From the NCBI GenBank assembly GCA_028281665.1, contig JANQJK010000026.1, positions 124,001-188,000 of the forward strand: a stretch of DNA of 64,000 nt, written 5' to 3'. The notes under the pieces were generated by a model. That model saw nothing but the letters and a program-made list of their open reading frames with translations, had not been told where the DNA came from and made no database searches. Positions 18,296 to 25,379 of this stretch are shown one piece after another. The position numbers and the translations under genes were made by a program. The stretch's first letter is position 1, and every line of letters starts with the position of its first letter. This DNA comes from Hyphococcus sp. Lineage in GTDB: Bacteria > Pseudomonadota > Alphaproteobacteria > Caulobacterales > Parvularculaceae.

Positions 18296-19349
18296 TACGC
18301 AGCGTTCGGTCCGTGTCGAAGCGTCCTTCGGGCGGGCTTGTCTCATAACGATAGATGTATGAGAGACCTGTCGACAGGGTGTCGGTAAACGCTGCGGTCA
18401 GCGTGCTTGTCGAAATGATTGTCGTCGTTGGTTCTGTCCAGGTCGCATTCATGTCCTGCTCAAATTTCAACCCGTCGCGGATGACCCAGTCGAACTCGCC
18501 CGAGGCGTAAAAGGCAAACTGGCTGTCGACTTCCCGCGTAACGTCGATCGGCGCGTACTGATAGCCGGGCCCGCCTTCCACCTTCAGGGCGACCGCTTCG
18601 TTCAGGATCAGCTTATGGCCGACGCCGAAACCGCCGAACAATCTGTAGTCGAAGCCGGAGAATTCGTCTTCGTCGTATGAGATACGCGCATAGGCAAAGG
18701 TGCGTTCGTCAAAGACGTAATCGAGTTTGTAGGACCCGCCCCAGCGCTGTTGATTCTTGACGCCCTGTGATCGACCGTAGTCGAAATAGGCGCGCATATT
18801 GTGCGTGAAATCGCCGTCGGGCAGGTGGGCCTCCACCAGCAACCCCGCCGCCGCGTTCTCCGAATTGCCCGATGACACCAGCCCGGATGCGGTTGCGTTC
18901 CCGGTCCAGTCGCCGAGATCAAGAAACTTTGGCGCCGGCGCGCCTTTGAGGTCCTGATCGGCGGTTCGGATCTCCGGCGCGGGCGGCGGCGTCGGCTCCT
19001 CGATAGTATGGCGGACGAACAACGTTTCGATGTCGCGCCCGGTTGCCGGAAAGATGACCGCGCGAAGATAGTCGCCATAGGCCTCGATGGTCGCGGCGTG
19101 ATCGGGAAAAACCGTTGCCGCGGCGTGGGAGACCGCGGCGACCTGAGCGGCGTCCTCCGTCCTGGCGGCCGCTTCCAGCATGGCGCGCGCCGCCTCCGGC
19201 ACATCGTCAAGCTCCGCCGCCGTGGGCGGCTGGGGAGCGACGACGCTCGCCTCGTCGATATGGAGAACGGGCGCCGGTTCCTCGGCGACAGCCGTCGAAA
19301 GCAGTGCGGCGGCGGCGCAGGCAGGGCCTGAAAACTTTGAAATACGCAT
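18273..19349 (-). CDS. DUF481 outer-membrane beta-barrel protein
   Basis: 358 residues with a signal peptide (about 1-26). A helical N-terminal part (about 30-130) is followed by a DUF481 barrel from LGDWTGNATASGLVSSGNSENAAAG-like first strands to the closing FDTDRTLRINLTYGF, ending in Phe as outer-membrane barrels do. DUF481 proteins (YdiY-like) are salt-inducible or of unknown function. I chose the ATG at 19349 because AGGA lies 9 bases upstream; a TTG at 19370 lacks one. The gene runs against its neighbours inside an otherwise conserved cluster and overlaps hisD convergently. Confidence 0.82.
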   Translation of the reverse strand: MRISKFSGPACAAAALLSTAVAEEPAPVLHIDEASVVAPQPPTAAELDDVPEAARAMLEAAARTEDAAQVAAVSHAAATVFPDHAATIEAYGDYLRAVIFPATGRDIETLFVRHTIEEPTPPPAPEIRTADQDLKGAPAPKFLDLGDWTGNATASGLVSSGNSENAAAGLLVEAHLPDGDFTHNMRAYFDYGRSQGVKNQQRWGGSYKLDYVFDERTFAYARISYDEDEFSGFDYRLFGGFGVGHKLILNEAVALKVEGGPGYQYAPIDVTREVDSQFAFYASGEFDWVIRDGLKFEQDMNATWTEPTTTIISTSTLTAAFTDTLSTGLSYIYRYETSPPEGRFDTDRTLRINLTYGF

Positions 19350-19520
19350 CTTGAAGGATCCCTGGGTCAATGCCGGTGCTTAGAATCTGATTCTGAAGGC
19401 CCTGAAAAACGGAACGGCTGGGGAGCGACGAGTAGACAACGAATGCGGGGAAAACATGTCCGGCGTTCCCATTCGGCCAAAGCCGCTTTAGAAAGGCTCC
19501 TTCTTGGAGCTGATCAGACG

Positions 19521-20018
19521 ATGACCGACGATAGCGGCGAAGCGTCCGGCGAGACCCAATTCCATATCGTCAAAATCGATCTGGATGAACGCTCGCTCGC
19601 GCCCGCGACGGCGGATATCGAGCATGAGCGCAAGGTCGCGATCTACGATCTGATTGAGGAAAATTTCTTCCACCCCATCGGCGCCGACGCCGGACCGTTC
19701 GAGCTTTATCTCTCCAACGTGGAACGTCGTCTCGTTTTTGACGTGCGCCGGCAGGGCGGCGCGGCGCTGGGGCAGGTGCATCTGTCGATGACGCCGTTCC
19801 GCAAAATCATCAAAGACTACTTTCTGCTTTGCGAAAGCTACTACGACGCAATCCGCAATGCCGCGCCGGCGCAGATCGAAACCATCGATATGGCGCGCCG
19901 GGCCATGCACAATGAGGGATCGGAGATTCTGCGCGAGCGGTTACAGGACAAGATCGAACTCGACATGAACACGTCCCGCCGGCTGTTCACGCTGATTTGC
20001 AGCTTTCACATGCGTTGA
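19521..20018 (+). CDS. UPF0262 family protein
   Basis: 165 residues, the length expected for UPF0262. Family signatures are FHIVKIDLDERSLAPATADI, ERKVAIYDLIEENFFHP, FELYLSNVERRLVFDVR and the C-terminal MNTSRRLFTLICSFHMR. The function is unknown, but the gene almost always lies beside infA and the LMW phosphatase in Alphaproteobacteria. I chose MTDDSG at 19521 because family members begin near this point; upstream GTG/ATG extensions add basic sequence without similarity. The stop overlaps the next start as TGATG. Confidence 0.9.
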   Translation: MTDDSGEASGETQFHIVKIDLDERSLAPATADIEHERKVAIYDLIEENFFHPIGADAGPFELYLSNVERRLVFDVRRQGGAALGQVHLSMTPFRKIIKDYFLLCESYYDAIRNAAPAQIETIDMARRAMHNEGSEILRERLQDKIELDMNTSRRLFTLICSFHMR

Positions 20019-20455
20019 TGGAACAGATGACGCGACCCAGCATGTTATTTGTCTGCAACCAGAACTCCGTCCGCTCACCCATGGCGGCGGCGCTGCTCAA
20101 GCTTCACGGCGACGCGGGTGTGCAGATCGATTCGGCCGGAGTCTATGAGGGCGGGCTCGATCCGTTCGTCGAGATTGTTATGAGCGACCTTGGCGTTGAG
20201 ATGATCGGTCATGAGCCGAAGACCCTCAGCGGCGTTGATATTGAGGCGTTCGAGCGCATTGTCGCGCTGACGCCGGAAGCGGCGGTCGCGATCCGCGAGG
20301 ATGCCCCCGATGCGTGCATCGAGTACTGGGATATCGAGAACCCGTCTGACGAGCGCGGCGGGCGCGACGCCGTTATTGAGGCGTATCGCCGCGTGCGCGA
20401 TGACCTGACGGCGAGACTGCGGGCCGGTTTCCCCGAATTCTATCAAAAGCCTTGA
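20018..20455 (+). CDS. Low-molecular-weight protein-tyrosine phosphatase-like protein
   Basis: 145 residues. The phosphatase P-loop CX5R(S) is present as CNQNSVRS near residue 11, followed by SPMAAALL. The general acid Asp is probably in YWDIENPSD, in the place of the usual DPx loop. The family covers tyrosine phosphatases and arsenate reductases; the extra cysteines needed for arsenate reduction are not seen, which favours a phosphatase. The TGATG overlap with UPF0262 couples translation. infA follows after 87 bases. Confidence 0.85.
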   Translation: MEQMTRPSMLFVCNQNSVRSPMAAALLKLHGDAGVQIDSAGVYEGGLDPFVEIVMSDLGVEMIGHEPKTLSGVDIEAFERIVALTPEAAVAIREDAPDACIEYWDIENPSDERGGRDAVIEAYRRVRDDLTARLRAGFPEFYQKP

Positions 20456-20542
20456 TTTTAGGCGCGTGGCGACCCATTTTCCCGCGCGGCCAGAATCCCG
20501 TGCGGCCCCGTTCGGGTGAGGAATGCCTGAATTGAGGAGCGA

Positions 20543-20761
20543 ATGGCGAAAGAAGAATTACTTGAGTTTGAAGGCACCGTGGAGGAGTTGCTGCCGAATG
20601 CGACGTTCCGCGTGAAGCTTGAGAACGATCACGAGATAATCGCGCACACGGCGGGCAAGATGCGCAAGAACCGCATTCGCGTGCTGGCGGGCGACAAGGT
20701 GCTTGTCGAGATGACGCCTTATGATCTGACCAAGGGCCGCATCACCTATCGGTTCAAGTAA
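20543..20761 (+). CDS. infA: Translation initiation factor IF-1
   Basis: 72 residues, a single OB-fold. It binds the ribosomal A site with IF-2 and IF-3. The sequence [38 protein letters not shown] and the closing [13 protein letters not shown] match the family end to end. GAGG-containing sequence lies before the start (TTGAGGAGCG at about 20533). Maf follows 10 bases later. Confidence 0.97.
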   Translation: MAKEELLEFEGTVEELLPNATFRVKLENDHEIIAHTAGKMRKNRIRVLAGDKVLVEMTPYDLTKGRITYRFK

Positions 20762-20771
20762 CCTGCGCGCT

Positions 20772-21350
20772 ATGGCCGGCGCGCCGTTGATCCTCGCCAG
20801 CGCCAGCCCGCGCCGGCTTGCGCTCCTGAAGCAGATCGCGGTCACGCCATCGGATATTGTTCCGGCAGATATCGACGAAACGCCGCTCCCCGGGGAGATG
20901 GCGCGTGATTACGTATTAAGACTTGCCGTGGAAAAAGCCCGCGTCGTGAGCGGGAAATCCGCGGGATCGTTCGTTCTGGCGGCTGACACGGCGGTCGCCT
21001 GCGGGCGGCGCATTCTTCCGAAGGCCGAAGACGAAGAGGTCGCGCGCCAATGCCTCGCGCTCTTGTCGGGGCGCGCCCACCGGGTCTTTACCGGCGTTGC
21101 GCTGACGACGCCGGAAGGCAGCCTGATTTCCCGGCTGGCCGAAACCCGCGTCAAAGTCCGCCGTCTCAGCAAGGAGAGCATGGACGAGTATGTCGGGTCC
21201 GGCGAATGGCGCGGCAAGGCGGGCGGGTACGGCATACAGGGACTGTTCGCCAAGCACATTATCTCGATCGTTGGTTCCTACACGAATATTGTCGGTCTGC
21301 CGGTCTACGAAACCGCCAATATGCTTGACGGCGCCGGCTATAAGGCATGA
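20772..21350 (+). CDS. maf: Maf-type nucleoside triphosphate pyrophosphatase
   Basis: 192 residues. Maf proteins hydrolyse dTTP/UTP or modified nucleotides to the monophosphate and pyrophosphate. The N-terminal signature LILASASPRRLALLKQI is complete. AADTAVACGRRILPKA, the metal-site Asp and Glu, and ESMDEYVGSGEWRGKAGGYG follow, and the SYTNIVGLPVYE ending is typical. The last four bases overlap the RNase E/G start (ATGA). The motif set favours the YhdE (dTTP/UTP) branch over YceF, with modest certainty. Confidence 0.92.
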   Translation: MAGAPLILASASPRRLALLKQIAVTPSDIVPADIDETPLPGEMARDYVLRLAVEKARVVSGKSAGSFVLAADTAVACGRRILPKAEDEEVARQCLALLSGRAHRVFTGVALTTPEGSLISRLAETRVKVRRLSKESMDEYVGSGEWRGKAGGYGIQGLFAKHIISIVGSYTNIVGLPVYETANMLDGAGYKA

Positions 21351-22513
21351 CCGGTGACACGCTGCTGATCGAGCACGGTGCCATTGAGACCCGCGCGGCG
21401 CTGTTGCGTAACGGTGATGTCGTTCGTTTCTGGTTCGGACCGGCGCCCCGCCGCGAAAGCGATGACGCCCGGCCAATCGAGGGGCGTGCATTCAACGGGC
21501 GCGTGCGCGGCGTCGATGCGAGCCTGAGCGCCGCATTTGTCGACATCGGCGCACAGCGCGACGCGTTTCTGCCGATCCGAAAGGCGAATGCTGAAGCGCT
21601 GGCGGAGGGTAGTTTGGTTCAGGTGCGCATTGTCGCTTCGCCGCGCCGGGCGAAAGGCGCCGTTGTTGACCTCATTGGCGCCGCCGAAAAAAGCGCGACG
21701 CCGGGCCGCTGCGATATGGCGCCGGCGCCGCTGGAGGCGCTGAAAGCAATCGGCGGAGAGGCGGCGGAGGTCGTGGCGGATAGCGCTGTTGTGAAACGCC
21801 TGCTAGCCGAAACCGGCGTCGAGGCGACGGGGCGCGAAGCGTCCGCCCTCTTTGCGGCCAATGGCGTCGATACGGCGCTCGACGGGGCGCTCGGCGAACG
21901 CGCCCCGCTGCCTGGCGGCGGCGCGCTGGTTTTTTTTGAAGCCGAAGCGCTGGCGGCGATCGACGTCGACACAGGCGCCGCCGGCGCCGCGTCAGCGGAT
22001 CGCCTGCGCGAGAAAGCGATCGCAGAGGCGGCGCGCGAGACGGCGTTGCAGATCGAACGGCGCAACCTTGCCGGCCGCATTGTCATCGACTTTCCGTCGA
22101 TCCGGTCGCGGGAGATTCGTCGCCGGGCGGTAAGGGAAATCGAAAAAGCGTTGTCGGGATTGTCGCGCGTCGCCTCGCTGTCCATTGCCGGATCGAACGT
22201 CGCGACCCTGATCCGCGAGCGCCGCGGCGCTTCCCTCTGGGACGAAACGACGGAACCGGCGCCAAGCGCGCCGGTGGCCGGCCGGCGCTTTACGCTGTCA
22301 TGGCTGGCGCGCTGCACTGTGCGGGAAGCGGAACGCCGCCAGGGCGCGGCGCCGGGCGCGTCTATTGTTATTCGCGCCGGCAAGGCGCTAGAGGAGTATC
22401 TCCGGGTTTTTGAAGATCCGGCGGAGGCGTATTTCGAGCGCTGGGGTGCGCGGCTTGAGATTGTGCGCGAAGATCAGTTTGGAGACCGGGCATTTGAAAT
22501 CGTCGAACGGTAA
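21347..22513 (+). CDS. Short ribonuclease E/G family protein
   Basis: 388 residues, shorter than RNase G (about 490) and far shorter than RNase E. An S1-like domain begins near GRVRGVDASLSAAFVDIG. The two catalytic aspartates are present, in AAIDVDTGA and IVIDFPSIRSREI, but the family's usual DVNSGR is here DVDTGA. The Cys-rich Zn-link (CPxCxGxG) that dimerises RNase E/G is absent. It overlaps maf and is followed by yacG, as in many Alphaproteobacteria. Endoribonuclease activity is plausible from the aspartates; oligomer state may differ from RNase G. Confidence 0.85.
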   Translation: MTGDTLLIEHGAIETRAALLRNGDVVRFWFGPAPRRESDDARPIEGRAFNGRVRGVDASLSAAFVDIGAQRDAFLPIRKANAEALAEGSLVQVRIVASPRRAKGAVVDLIGAAEKSATPGRCDMAPAPLEALKAIGGEAAEVVADSAVVKRLLAETGVEATGREASALFAANGVDTALDGALGERAPLPGGGALVFFEAEALAAIDVDTGAAGAASADRLREKAIAEAARETALQIERRNLAGRIVIDFPSIRSREIRRRAVREIEKALSGLSRVASLSIAGSNVATLIRERRGASLWDETTEPAPSAPVAGRRFTLSWLARCTVREAERRQGAAPGASIVIRAGKALEEYLRVFEDPAEAYFERWGARLEIVREDQFGDRAFEIVER

Positions 22514-22700
22514 CAAGGAACAGGCAAAATTGCAGCGGCAGGCGTGTCCGATTTGCAACGCTGCGGCGTCGTCCGATTACGATCCCTTTTGTTCAAAACG
22601 GTGCGCTGACGTCGACCTGCATCGGTGGCTTTCCGGGTCATACGCCATTCCTGCCGTCGATGATGACAGCGACGGCGCCGGCGGTGATTCCGAGCCGTAG
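22494..22700 (+). CDS. yacG: DNA gyrase inhibitor YacG
   Basis: 68 residues. The zinc-binding Cys4 motif is CPICNAAASSDYDPFCSKRC, followed by the family's DLHRWLSGSYAIP. YacG binds the GyrB tail and inhibits gyrase in E. coli. I chose the TTG at 22494 since GGAGA (22481-22485) lies 8 bases upstream; a longer frame reaches back into the RNase gene. The overlap of about 20 bases with the RNase E/G stop suggests coupling. The acidic C-terminal tail (DDDSDGAGGDSE) is a family feature. Confidence 0.9.
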   Translation: MKSSNGNKEQAKLQRQACPICNAAASSDYDPFCSKRCADVDLHRWLSGSYAIPAVDDDSDGAGGDSEP

Positions 22701-22737
22701 AGAGGCCGTTACAGCAGTAGCGGAAAGCGCTCCTCGG

Positions 22738-22770
22738 TTGGACAGTGTGCGATGCCCGTGATAAAATCAC
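22738..22770 (+). promoter_or_regulatory. Candidate promoter with GTGAT-AAA-ATCAC palindrome over the -10
   Basis: TTGGAC (22738-22743), 18 bases, then TAAAAT (22762-22767) form a plausible sigma-70 promoter. The perfect palindrome GTGAT-AAA-ATCAC (22758-22770) overlies the -10, the position of a repressor site. Transcription would start close to the ATG at 22775, implying a near-leaderless message. A metal repressor such as Zur or Fur is possible given the genes downstream, but the site does not match either consensus well. Confidence 0.35.
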
Positions 22771-22774
22771 TATA

Positions 22775-23092
22775 ATGCTGCAAAATTTCTTAAACTTCGC
22801 ACTTGAGAACAAACGCCTGGCGATTGTCGTCGCCAGCGCGCTTGTTTTCGTCGCGGCGCAAATGTTTGCCGCAACCCATGCGGCAGAGTTCGGCGAAGAG
22901 TCCCATGAGCATAACGGGACGGTCTGCGTCGTCTCTGTCATCTCCAAAGGCGGTGAGAAATTTCTGACCGCCGCGACAGTTGCTTTCGTCGCGGTGATTA
23001 TCACGTGGCGCGCCGGCGGCGCCGCCGCGCAAACTGAGTTATCACGCCTCGCCGTTCGCGCCGCGCGTCCCCGCGGTCCTCCCAACCCGTAA
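22775..23092 (+). CDS. Small His-containing membrane/exported protein upstream of metal-type TonB receptor
   Basis: 105 residues, function not established. A hydrophobic segment (about 14-30) could be a signal peptide or anchor. After it comes HAAEFGEESHEHNGTVC, with five possible metal ligands in 17 residues, then a second hydrophobic stretch and an Arg/Pro-rich end. Small His-rich proteins of this kind are often found beside ZnuD-like receptors and related to DUF2946, which is a possible but not secure assignment. No clear ribosome site precedes the ATG; an alternative GTG at 22745 exists. The TonB receptor starts 78 bases after its stop. Confidence 0.6.
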   Translation: MLQNFLNFALENKRLAIVVASALVFVAAQMFAATHAAEFGEESHEHNGTVCVVSVISKGGEKFLTAATVAFVAVIITWRAGGAAAQTELSRLAVRAARPRGPPNP

Positions 23093-23170
23093 CAATCAAT
23101 TCCGTTAGCTGTGTTGTTGATTGTCGCCCTCCGCCGCGAGCGGAGCGGCGTTTTGGTTGGAGATAAACCC

Positions 23171-25276
23171 ATGAACCGTAAGTTCTACCTGTCCGGCGTT
23201 GCGGCGCTGGCGATCGTTCCCGCAAGCGCACAGGCGCAGGACGAGGAACGTTTTGAAAACGACGATCAGATTATTGTAACGGCGTCGCCTCTTGAGCGAT
23301 CCGTTGGGGAAACGATTATCGGCACGTCCGTTCTGTCTGATGAGGAACTGCAGCGTCGCATCGCCAATTCCATCGGCGAGACGCTTCGACGCGAGCCCGG
23401 CGTTTCATCGACATTTTTCGGACAAGGCGCCAGCCGCCCGATTATTCGCGGTCTTGGCGGCGACCGCATTCGCGTGCTCGACGCCGGTATTGGCTCAATA
23501 GACGCGTCGGCTACGAGCCCTGATCACGCGGTCGCGGTGGATCCGGCGACTGCCGAGCGAATAGAAATTGTGCGCGGCACGTCGATGCTGCTTTACGGCT
23601 CGTCGGCGGCCGGCGGCGTTGTCAACGTTTTCAATGGCCGCATACCAACTGAACTCCCCGAAGACGGCGTCGACGGCGCCCTTCGCATCGGGCGTTCGAC
23701 CGTCGACAACGGCGTCGAGGCCTCGGGCGGTTTCGATCTCGCCATTGGGGAGTTCGGAAACGGCACGCTCGTATTCCATGGTGACGGCTTTTATCGGGAC
23801 GCCGACGACTACGACATCCCGGGCTTTGCCGAGTCGGCCCGTTTTATCGCCGCGGAAGAGGCGGAAGAGGAAGAAGAAGAGGAACACGAGGAAGAAGAAG
23901 AGGTTTTCGGCACCGCTGAGAACAGCGCCTTCGAAACCAAGGGCGGGTCCGCTGGACTTTCCTGGGTGTTCGATGGCGGCTTTTTCGGAATCTCCGGGAC
24001 GGCGATGGATACCAACTATGGCGTTCCCGGCGGACATGGCCATGAAGAAGGCGAAGAAGAAGAGGGGGAAGAAGAAGAGGAAGAAGGCGGCGTAACAATT
24101 GACTTGCGGCAACGGCGCCTCGATCTCAACGGAGAAATCGAAGGCGACTTTGCGCTTTTCCAGAAGGCAAAAATTCGCGTCGGTTACGCCGACTACGAGC
24201 ACGCCGAGATAGAGCCGTCCGGTGAAGTCGGCACGCTGTTCACGAATGAAGGCTGGGAAGGGCGTTTCGAGCTTGTCGACAAGCCAATGCAGGCGATGGG
24301 CGGGGAAATTAACGGCGCTGTCGGATTCCAGTTCCGCGTCCGCGACTTTTCCGCAATTGGCGAGGAAGCCTTCGTGCCGCCGACGAATTCCGATCAGTAT
24401 GGCGTCTTCGCCATCAAGGAATTCACAAACGGTCCCTGGCGCTTTGAGCTCGGCGGACGGTACGAGCACACATCCCACACCGTCGACGAAACCGGGTTCT
24501 CCCGCGACTTTGACGGGTTCTCCGTTTCCGGCGGCGTCGGCTTCCAGCCGACTGAGAACACTTTCTTCGGGGTGAACGGGTTCCGCACCGAGCGCGCGCC
24601 CTCAACGGAAGAGTTGTTTTCAAACGGGCCGCACCTGGCCACCAACCAGTTTGAAATCGGCGACCCGACCCTTGAAGAAGAAGTCGGTCGCGGCGTCGAA
24701 GCGACCGCGCGCTATTCGACAGATCGGTTTTCCGTCTCCGTCAACGGGTTTTACACATCGTATAAGGACTTCATTTACGAGATAGAAACCGGAGCGGAAG
24801 AAGACGGTTTGCCGGTGTTTCAGTTCATCGCCGCCGATGCGGATTTCCGTGGTTTTGAAGTCCAGGGGGAAGCGGAGCTTTTCCGCGCCGGAGCGTTCGA
24901 CGTTCACGGCGACGCCTCCATAGATTACGTGCGGGCGACGGCGGATGTCGTCGGCAACGAAAACCTGCCGCGCATTCCGCCGCTCTCCGGCATTTTTGGC
25001 GTGGAAGCGCGTTCGGAAATCGTGGATTTGCGGGCGGAGCTGGAAATCGCCTCCGATCAGGACGACGTTTCCGACTTTGAACTGCCCACTGACGGCTATG
25101 AGGTGTTCAACGCGTTCGTAACGTTACGTCCGTTCGCCGCGGCGCGGACGCTGTCGGTGCAAGTGTCGGGTCATAACCTCACGGATGAAGAGGTTCGTCT
25201 GCACACGTCTTTCCTGAAAGACCTTGTGCCGCTGCCGGGCCGCAACTTCCGCGTCTCGTTGCGGGGCGAGTTCTAG
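23171..25276 (+). CDS. TonB-dependent receptor, ZnuD-like, with Glu/His-rich loops
   Basis: 701 residues. A signal peptide (about 1-22) is followed by a TonB-box-like DDQIIVTASP, a plug domain (SIGETLRREPGVSSTFFGQG, RGLGGDRIRVLDAG, IEIVRGTSMLLYGSSAAGGVVN) and a 22-strand barrel ending in Phe. Two long extracellular-loop candidates (about residues 230-250 and 289-308) are almost pure Glu with His. Acidic/His clusters of this kind occur in zinc receptors of the ZnuD family. The substrate is probably Zn2+ or another divalent metal, an inference. The start at 23171 has GGAG 9 bases upstream. It follows the small His-containing protein, likely co-transcribed. Confidence 0.88.
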   Translation: MNRKFYLSGVAALAIVPASAQAQDEERFENDDQIIVTASPLERSVGETIIGTSVLSDEELQRRIANSIGETLRREPGVSSTFFGQGASRPIIRGLGGDRIRVLDAGIGSIDASATSPDHAVAVDPATAERIEIVRGTSMLLYGSSAAGGVVNVFNGRIPTELPEDGVDGALRIGRSTVDNGVEASGGFDLAIGEFGNGTLVFHGDGFYRDADDYDIPGFAESARFIAAEEAEEEEEEEHEEEEEVFGTAENSAFETKGGSAGLSWVFDGGFFGISGTAMDTNYGVPGGHGHEEGEEEEGEEEEEEGGVTIDLRQRRLDLNGEIEGDFALFQKAKIRVGYADYEHAEIEPSGEVGTLFTNEGWEGRFELVDKPMQAMGGEINGAVGFQFRVRDFSAIGEEAFVPPTNSDQYGVFAIKEFTNGPWRFELGGRYEHTSHTVDETGFSRDFDGFSVSGGVGFQPTENTFFGVNGFRTERAPSTEELFSNGPHLATNQFEIGDPTLEEEVGRGVEATARYSTDRFSVSVNGFYTSYKDFIYEIETGAEEDGLPVFQFIAADADFRGFEVQGEAELFRAGAFDVHGDASIDYVRATADVVGNENLPRIPPLSGIFGVEARSEIVDLRAELEIASDQDDVSDFELPTDGYEVFNAFVTLRPFAAARTLSVQVSGHNLTDEEVRLHTSFLKDLVPLPGRNFRVSLRGEF

Positions 25277-25311
25277 CAACCGGCCCATCTATCGGAGCCT
25301 GAATGCACAAC

Positions 25312-25343
25312 CCGTCTTTCCCGGCTGCGGCCGGGGAAGACGG
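25312..25343. repeat. 14-bp imperfect intergenic palindrome
   Basis: CCGTCTTTCCCGGC (25312-25325) pairs with GCCGGGGAAGACGG (25330-25343) with one G-T wobble around TGCG. No T-run follows on either strand. It lies in the gap between the convergent TonB-receptor and secA genes and shares a CCCGGC/GCCGGG core with the palindrome at 7879-7937. Confidence 0.65.
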
Positions 25344-25379
25344 AAGCTCTACGTTGACTGACCAATTAAGTACTCGGCC

